From Asterias rubens (taxonomy: Eukaryota; Echinodermata; Asteroidea; Forcipulatida; Asteriidae), in the NCBI RefSeq assembly GCF_902459465.1, contig NC_047076.1:13276146-13340145 (forward strand): a stretch of DNA of 64,000 nucleotides. The letters are read 5' to 3'. Of the stretch, positions 59,034-64,000 are shown piece by piece (positions within the stretch are counted from its first letter, which is position 1; the number at the start of each line of letters is the position of its first letter). A program made the translations under genes and the position numbers. The notes beneath the pieces are model-generated. The model had not been told where the DNA came from. It was given only the letters and a program-made list of their open reading frames with translations, and searched no databases.

Positions 59034-60123
59034 CCCCAGTGCCTTTAAACACTACACGCAAATTGTTACAGTTAATATTTAACGCAGATTTGAGCAAACG
59101 GAAGGGGAAATTTGATCGCAAATCAACAATGTTCTGAGAGGTTTGTCTTCCAGAAAGGACGAGAGGTTTGTCATTCAGAAAGGACGTTGTGTTTGGCAAG
59201 ACATCACGCACCGGTCGCACTTCACTTGATGTGGGCGTCTGGTTTTTTTTTTTTTTTTTTTTGTCATCTTTGTAGCTGTCAATCTCTAAGAAACGCTGTC
59301 AAAATAACTAAGAAATTGCGACAAGGTAGTCAAGTGTCTTCGTGTGATTAAGTTGTGTGGTGGTTAATTGTTTAAGCTGAACCAATCTTATGCGTAAAGA
59401 TACATACACTGATTTTAGTTAATAAAAAAAAATTGCTGCTTTAAATTAATTACTAACAAATTATAAACACAAGAGGGCAGTGTTTCATTACTCGCAAATC
59501 CGGTTATCTTGCTTATAAAACAAAATTTCTGTGTGTTTACCTGTGACTTGTTAAGTAAAACATTATTCATGGAGTTGCACTTTAAGAACCATTTCTATGA
59601 GTGGTGTCAAAGGCTGGACGGTCCAAAATAAATTGTAGATAACCTGTAGTCATTATTATTCCCGTACTAGAGAAATTCACCCGGCGAGTGGTTTGTATGC
59701 CCAAGATTGTCAAGATTCGAGCTGTGTAGTTGACATGGTGATCACTGAGATGTTATTTGAGCTGATTAATTAGCCATAAAAAAACTCCATATCCCCGTCT
59801 TGATATATTAGTTATCCATTATGCATCTACCGCCACATCAAATATCTCAACCAACCAATCATCTGCTGCAAAGGACACCACGTGGCGCGTCAGAAACCAA
59901 TCAGAGGCCAATGATGCAATAATTCACGGATGAGACCCTTGACGCTTCATTTGAAGGATATTACCGGAGAATACAAGGGGATTTTATACTTCATGGTTGC
60001 CATGGTAAGCGATGAGTACTGTGGTCTTGAAGATGGGGTTTTCTTTGTGAGAGTGTTTTTATTTCCACTTGATGATTATTCGTAAGGTGGAGAGGATTGT
60101 TTCATGTTGTGTGGATAAGAAGA
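59034..60123. other. Gene-free interval upstream of GPCR 2
   Basis: A duplicated GAGAGGTTTGTC.TTC..AAAGGACG block (about 59,137 and 59,160) and a 19-T run (about 59,243). The GPCR 2 promoter probably lies in the right half; TTTTATACTTC at about 59,982 is a weak TATA-like candidate. Confidence 0.35.
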
Positions 60124-60218
60124 ATCAGTGTCATTCAGTAAGTTGTCTTCTAAGACATCAAAAGGCGAAGTTGTGGATCTGAATAGCTCCAAAGATCAAC
60201 GAACGATTTATATACCAG
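60124..60218 (+). other. Possible non-coding 5' exon of GPCR 2
   Basis: A strong donor CCAG|GTAAGT at 60,219 pairs well with the TTTCCTTCAG acceptor at 61,053. The joined frame leading into the receptor contains a stop (TAG) and no ATG upstream of 61,094, so this would be 5' UTR. The exon start is unknown. Confidence 0.35.
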
Positions 60219-60859
60219 GTAAGTTGAATTTCAGAGTCACTTTCTTTTGTTGTGTTTATATTACTTCTTTTATTAACAAGGCGCTGGCTGTAAAAGCAAA
60301 CATCTACTTGCAGACACTATCAAATCTCTTCAAGGTTTGGTTTTCAGTCCCTGACTTTGTTGGTTTTCCAATTGGGGTTGTCTCAAATGTCTTCATTGTA
60401 GACCCTATTCTTAAAAAACAATTGTGTGATGTTTCCATTTTGATGTTTTGCCGACTATATAATTATGCAATACTTATCGTATTCACTTGAATGTATTAAC
60501 ATGCCACACATGAGTTTCACGTTCAATGTATCGCGTTGTTGGATGGGGAACCGTGTGATAGTCCGAGATTTTATTCTTTTCAAAAGTTATAAAGCATGGT
60601 TGCCGTCGAGGTTCAATCTTTTGATATTTTGAAGTATGCTCAAGACATGCACAGTGCACGATGCACCAAGTGATGTTACTACATGGTCCTTTATCACGGT
60701 GTGGCCATCTTGATTTTACTCCATTCCAACTCATTGTAAACCAAACTGAGGCTGGACGAAATAATAATCTGGTGCCATGTTAGAGCAATGGATGTTGGCA
60801 TTCATTACATTGGAAACAGGGAACACGACCAAGATGGTGACAGCGTGATAAAGGTCTAA

Positions 60860-60988
60860 GGCCGTGTCCGAAACGACGGCTTCGGCTGCAGCTACGTCTA
60901 GATCAGCGCGTCTACCAGTGTGAAAGAATAGGCAGACGCGCGCGATCTAGCCGTAGCTGTAGCCGAAGTCGCCGTTTCGGACACGGCC
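60860..60988. mobile_element. 129-bp hairpin MITE (family G), copy 2
   Basis: Same length and nearly the same sequence as 49,014-49,142, flanked on both sides by TAA (60,857-60,859 and 60,989-60,991), a clean 3-bp target duplication. It lies 65 bp before the GPCR 2 exon acceptor. Confidence 0.92.
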
Positions 60989-61093
60989 TAAAGTGCGTTT
61001 TGCTTAAAGGTGCTGTGCAGTGCTGAATGTTATAAATTTTCTCTTTCCTTCAGATTACAAAAGAGGGCGCTTCATCGTCTCCCCGCCGGCAAT

Positions 61094-62185
61094 ATGACAG
61101 CCGTTGATCCAATCGTCTGGAACTGGAAAAGCATTCTGGCACTAATCTTCGCCGTAGTTGGTACAATTGGCAACTCTACTGTAATAATTGTGTATGCCCG
61201 GAAGAGGAGTTCTGGAAAGAACGGTGGCAGGCGAACGCCTCGGAACGCCACAGATGCGTTCATCTTGAACTTAGCTTTTGCTGATCTGATAACATCAATT
61301 TGCATCATACCGCGACCGAAATTGAGCAAAGTGAATCAGGATTTAGGTGGACAGATTTATTGTCGAGTTGTCAATACTGATGTTATACTTTGGGTCTCCA
61401 TCGTGGCTTCAATATTCACACTGACTCTTGTGTCGATTGAGAGGTATCTTGCAATCGTATACCCCATCCGGTACAGGACGATCTTCGCTGGTAACCGGGG
61501 ACGTCTTGTGCTTGTTTTAATATGGTTGGTATCCCTGGTTCTCAACAGTTTCAACGTGTACTGTGTGGGAATTGACCCAGTGAAGGAAAGCTGTACTGCA
61601 GCTTACCCTAGCCTAGCATACCAACAGTTTATAGGAGCGGGGCTTTTCGTTGTGGAGTACTTCATCCCCATGGTGATTATGATCGTCACTCATGTTCTGG
61701 CAATACGGGCGTTGAGGGCGCATGCCAGAACCCTTTTATCTCGCAACGAATCACCCAATAGCCCCGCCTACTCCCTTCTGAACACCAGACGTAAAGTCAT
61801 CGAAATGTTGCTGACAGTCGTTATCATCTTCATCGTGTGTTGGTCTGGAGACCAAGTCATGTTCCTTGCCTTCAACCTTGGTTATGCATACCCTGAATAC
61901 CTCGCAAGTGACATCTACCAGGCTTTCTTTCTCCTCGCTTTCGTCAACTCCTGCGCAAATCCCATCATCTACACGTTTAAAAATCAACAGTTCAGGCGGG
62001 CAGTGAAGGGACTCTTTAAGTGCCAATCCAATCGAGTGAATGACGTCACGAAAGTTCGGGGAATTGAGAATGGATTATCTCAGATGAGTTTGATTAACGC
62101 ATTGTTCTTAAATAACATCAGAGCGACTTATCCTCAACTTCAAAAGCCTGCAGCCCATGTGCGGCAAGCTGCCAGTGTTCCGTGA
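61094..62185 (+). CDS. Class A (rhodopsin-like) GPCR 2, paralog of GPCR 1
   Basis: A single coding exon of 363 aa preceded by a splice acceptor at 61,053. I start at the ATG 61,094 because the frame upstream crosses the acceptor into intron and the N-terminus then aligns with GPCR 1. Landmarks: GN at 26-27, D64 in NLAFADL, C90 and C167, ERY 116-118, W144, P192 in TM5, NPIIY 289-293, then FKNQQFR. The third loop SPAYSLLNTRRKVIEMLL mirrors GPCR 1. Oddity: the TM6 CWxP motif is CWSG (249-252), so the kink proline is replaced by glycine. C310 may be a palmitoylation site. The C-terminal tail is longer than in GPCR 1. Ligand unknown; peptide-type receptor by pattern. Confidence 0.93.
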   Translation: MTAVDPIVWNWKSILALIFAVVGTIGNSTVIIVYARKRSSGKNGGRRTPRNATDAFILNLAFADLITSICIIPRPKLSKVNQDLGGQIYCRVVNTDVILWVSIVASIFTLTLVSIERYLAIVYPIRYRTIFAGNRGRLVLVLIWLVSLVLNSFNVYCVGIDPVKESCTAAYPSLAYQQFIGAGLFVVEYFIPMVIMIVTHVLAIRALRAHARTLLSRNESPNSPAYSLLNTRRKVIEMLLTVVIIFIVCWSGDQVMFLAFNLGYAYPEYLASDIYQAFFLLAFVNSCANPIIYTFKNQQFRRAVKGLFKCQSNRVNDVTKVRGIENGLSQMSLINALFLNNIRATYPQLQKPAAHVRQAASVP

Positions 62186-62261
62186 ACACTAGACACTCGC
62201 CCCCTCTTTTTTCAAGAAGGAACTTTACAAACCACACTTGTTCTCAAAGACTTACATTGGG

Positions 62262-62855
62262 TTTAAAGGTAGTGGACACTATTGGTAATTACTCAAAATA
62301 ATTATTAGCATAAAACCTTACTTGGTAACGAGCAATGGAGAGATGTTGATGGTACACACATTGTGAGAAAAGGCTCCCTCTAAAGTAACGAAGTTTTCGC
62401 GAAAGAAGTGATTTTCCACGCATGATTTCGAGACCTCAGAAGTTAACTGGAAAAAGGGTTACCAGCTGAAATATCATGTTATGTGCACAACCATGCACAG
62501 TTTGTGACTGGTTCTCTGCCTTTTGGCAATTGTCAAAGACTAGTCTTCACACTTGGTTTATCTCAACATTTGCATAAAATAACAAACCTGCGAAAGTTTG
62601 AGCTCAATTGTCACACGAAGTTTTGCGTTTTGCGCTTTCATATGCTTGATTTCCAAACCTCAAATTCTAAATATGAGGTCTCGAAATCAAATTCGTGGAA
62701 AATTACTTCTTTCTCGAAAACTACGTAATTTCAGAGGGAGCTGTTTCTCACAATGTTTTATACGATCAACCTCTCCCATTACTCTTAATCAAGAAAGGTT
62801 TTATGATAATAAATATTTTGAGTAATTATTACCAATAGAGTCCTCTGCCTTTAAA
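62262..62855. mobile_element. Two MITE family A parts joined by a foreign segment
   Basis: 62,262-62,440 is a left half (TTAAAGGTAGTGGACACTAT to GATTTCGAGACCTCAGAA). About 80 bp resembling a MITE B arm (TGGAAAAAGGGTTACCAGCT, CAGTTTGTGACTGGT) follows. Then 62,525-62,855 is another family A arm pair lacking its left terminus (ending AATAGAGTCCTCTGCCTTTA). Confidence 0.7.
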
Positions 62856-63865
62856 ATGGGCTGTAGGAGGATTCAAAAGAGGGCGCTATCAGAATAAGCT
62901 AGTACACAGTTTGCCATTAGGGGGCGGGGAACATCTCGGGGGGGGGGGGCAGCATTTTCTGCCACACCGGTGCCCAGTTCTTGAATGAAGGGCCCACTGT
63001 TGGAAGTCCTTGGCTGAATGATAAAACATTGCTAGTCAAAAAGCAGGATACCAGCAGGATACCAGTTAAAAGACATGTAAAAAGGTATAATTTGCTGACT
63101 GGTATGCATAATTTTGTCATGATCAGGTGATAATGAAAGGTCATAAAAAACAGTGGATAATATCTACACTCCTGTCAAATAATGACCAAGAAAAATGTTA
63201 TTATATTACAAACGGGAAATTGAGACAAGAAATAAGCTAAACCGATAATCAAAATGAAGAAATAAAACACATTGACAACAATATTGAATTTTATGGTAAT
63301 CTTTATTTAAATTATTACTTAAAATCGAAATGTGTTTCCTTGTACTTTGAATATTTTGTATGAAAACCGTTTTGTTGGTGCCTCTTAAAGTCTGTTTTTT
63401 AAACCCACTGGTAACAGTTAGTTCATCAGGTCTTGGCACAAAACCCATTTTACTGTTGTATTATTTTTGTTTGGTTAAATAGCCCCGATTTAAAATTTTG
63501 TATTTAAACTGAAGCAAATACACTGTTCCCATAACAACTAAATCCTGAAACAAACATACAACAGACAAACAAATAAACAAACACAAAATAAAAGTGTGAT
63601 TAGTAAAACCGAACAATGTCACATTTCATGTTGTGAGATGTGACTAAGATTTGGATATATCGCTCTGCAAAATGATCTAGACATAATTTCCTGGAAATAA
63701 GTTTCTCTGGAAGGAATGATTCAGGAAAGGAAAACAGAAAACAAACTTTCCTTCAGAATTTTGACGACACAAATTCGCAACAAATACTATGCATCAGTTG
63801 ACCTGTGCTCAAATCCTGCGATACATTCGCTGCGGATGCGACGTCAAAATTTGTATGAACCAGGC
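62856..63865. other. Gene-free interval
   Basis: A G11 run at about 62,939, a degenerate MITE-B-like segment (about 63,035-63,125) and AT-rich sequence; no gene supported. Confidence 0.4.
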
Positions 63866-64000
63866 TTAAAGGGACACGTTGCCTTGGATAGGTCGAAGTG
63901 GTCTTTGAAAAGCGTTTGAAACCGTTTGTTATACAAATGCATATGGTTAGACAGATGTTTAAAAAGAAAAATATAATGATCCACACAAATATGTCTTAAA
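63866..64000. mobile_element. MITE family C, cut by the window edge
   Basis: TTAAAGGGACACGTTGCCTT and GGTCTTTGAAAAGCGTTTGA match the left arm of the element at 15,972-16,363. Confidence 0.8.

Noticed and set aside
60128-60490. ORF proposed as a coding first exon of GPCR 2
   Set aside because: It begins with GTG, not ATG, with a stop just upstream. After splicing at 60,218 the receptor frame has a TAG stop and no ATG. A non-coding exon is more likely.

Overview
This window is animal nuclear DNA: spliced genes with GT-AG introns, one nuclear tRNA gene, and heavy loads of short hairpin transposons, SINE-like and LINE sequence. The gene content (a fibrinogen-related lectin cluster, secreted DUF4430-type proteins, coding-intronless class A GPCRs) and the repeat style suggest an echinoderm, most likely a sea star. 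That placement is inference; nothing here names the species.

Region 1 (1-17,180) is a tandem duplication of a convergent gene pair. On the plus strand is a secreted protein with two modules resembling the DUF4430 / C-terminal domain of intrinsic factor and transcobalamin. On the minus strand is a fibrinogen-related-domain (FReD) gene. Copy 2 is complete: DUF4430-like gene at 7,576-12,416 (7 exons, 318 aa) and FReD gene at 17,180-14,227 (4 exons, 360 aa). Copy 1 shows the last three DUF4430 exons (1-2,641) and an intact but orphaned FReD terminal exon (5,336-5,080), left behind because the duplication ended inside a FReD intron. A third, broken piece of that exon lies at 5,961-6,255.

Region 2 (21,380-31,530) holds two more complete FReD genes: one on minus (23,894-21,380, 269 aa) and one on plus (27,694-31,530, 327 aa, with a long charged C-terminal tail). 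All three FReD genes have intron phases 1-0-1. A tRNA-Leu(AAG) gene sits at 29,229-29,310 inside intron 1 of the plus-strand gene.

Region 3 (31,531-64,000) is repeat-rich. It contains two related class A GPCR genes, each with its coding sequence in one exon (44,274-45,314 and 61,094-62,185), and a 5'-truncated, frameshifted R2/R4-type LINE (about 55,258-53,357, minus strand) embedded in long (ATT)n arrays. At least twenty copies of a roughly 370-bp hairpin MITE and several other MITE families are scattered through the window.

The FReD proteins are predicted secreted lectin-like recognition molecules. The DUF4430-like proteins are predicted secreted and probably GPI-anchored. The GPCRs are probably orphan peptide-type receptors. 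A functional link between these groups is not shown by the sequence. I found no CRISPR array, operon or prokaryotic system.
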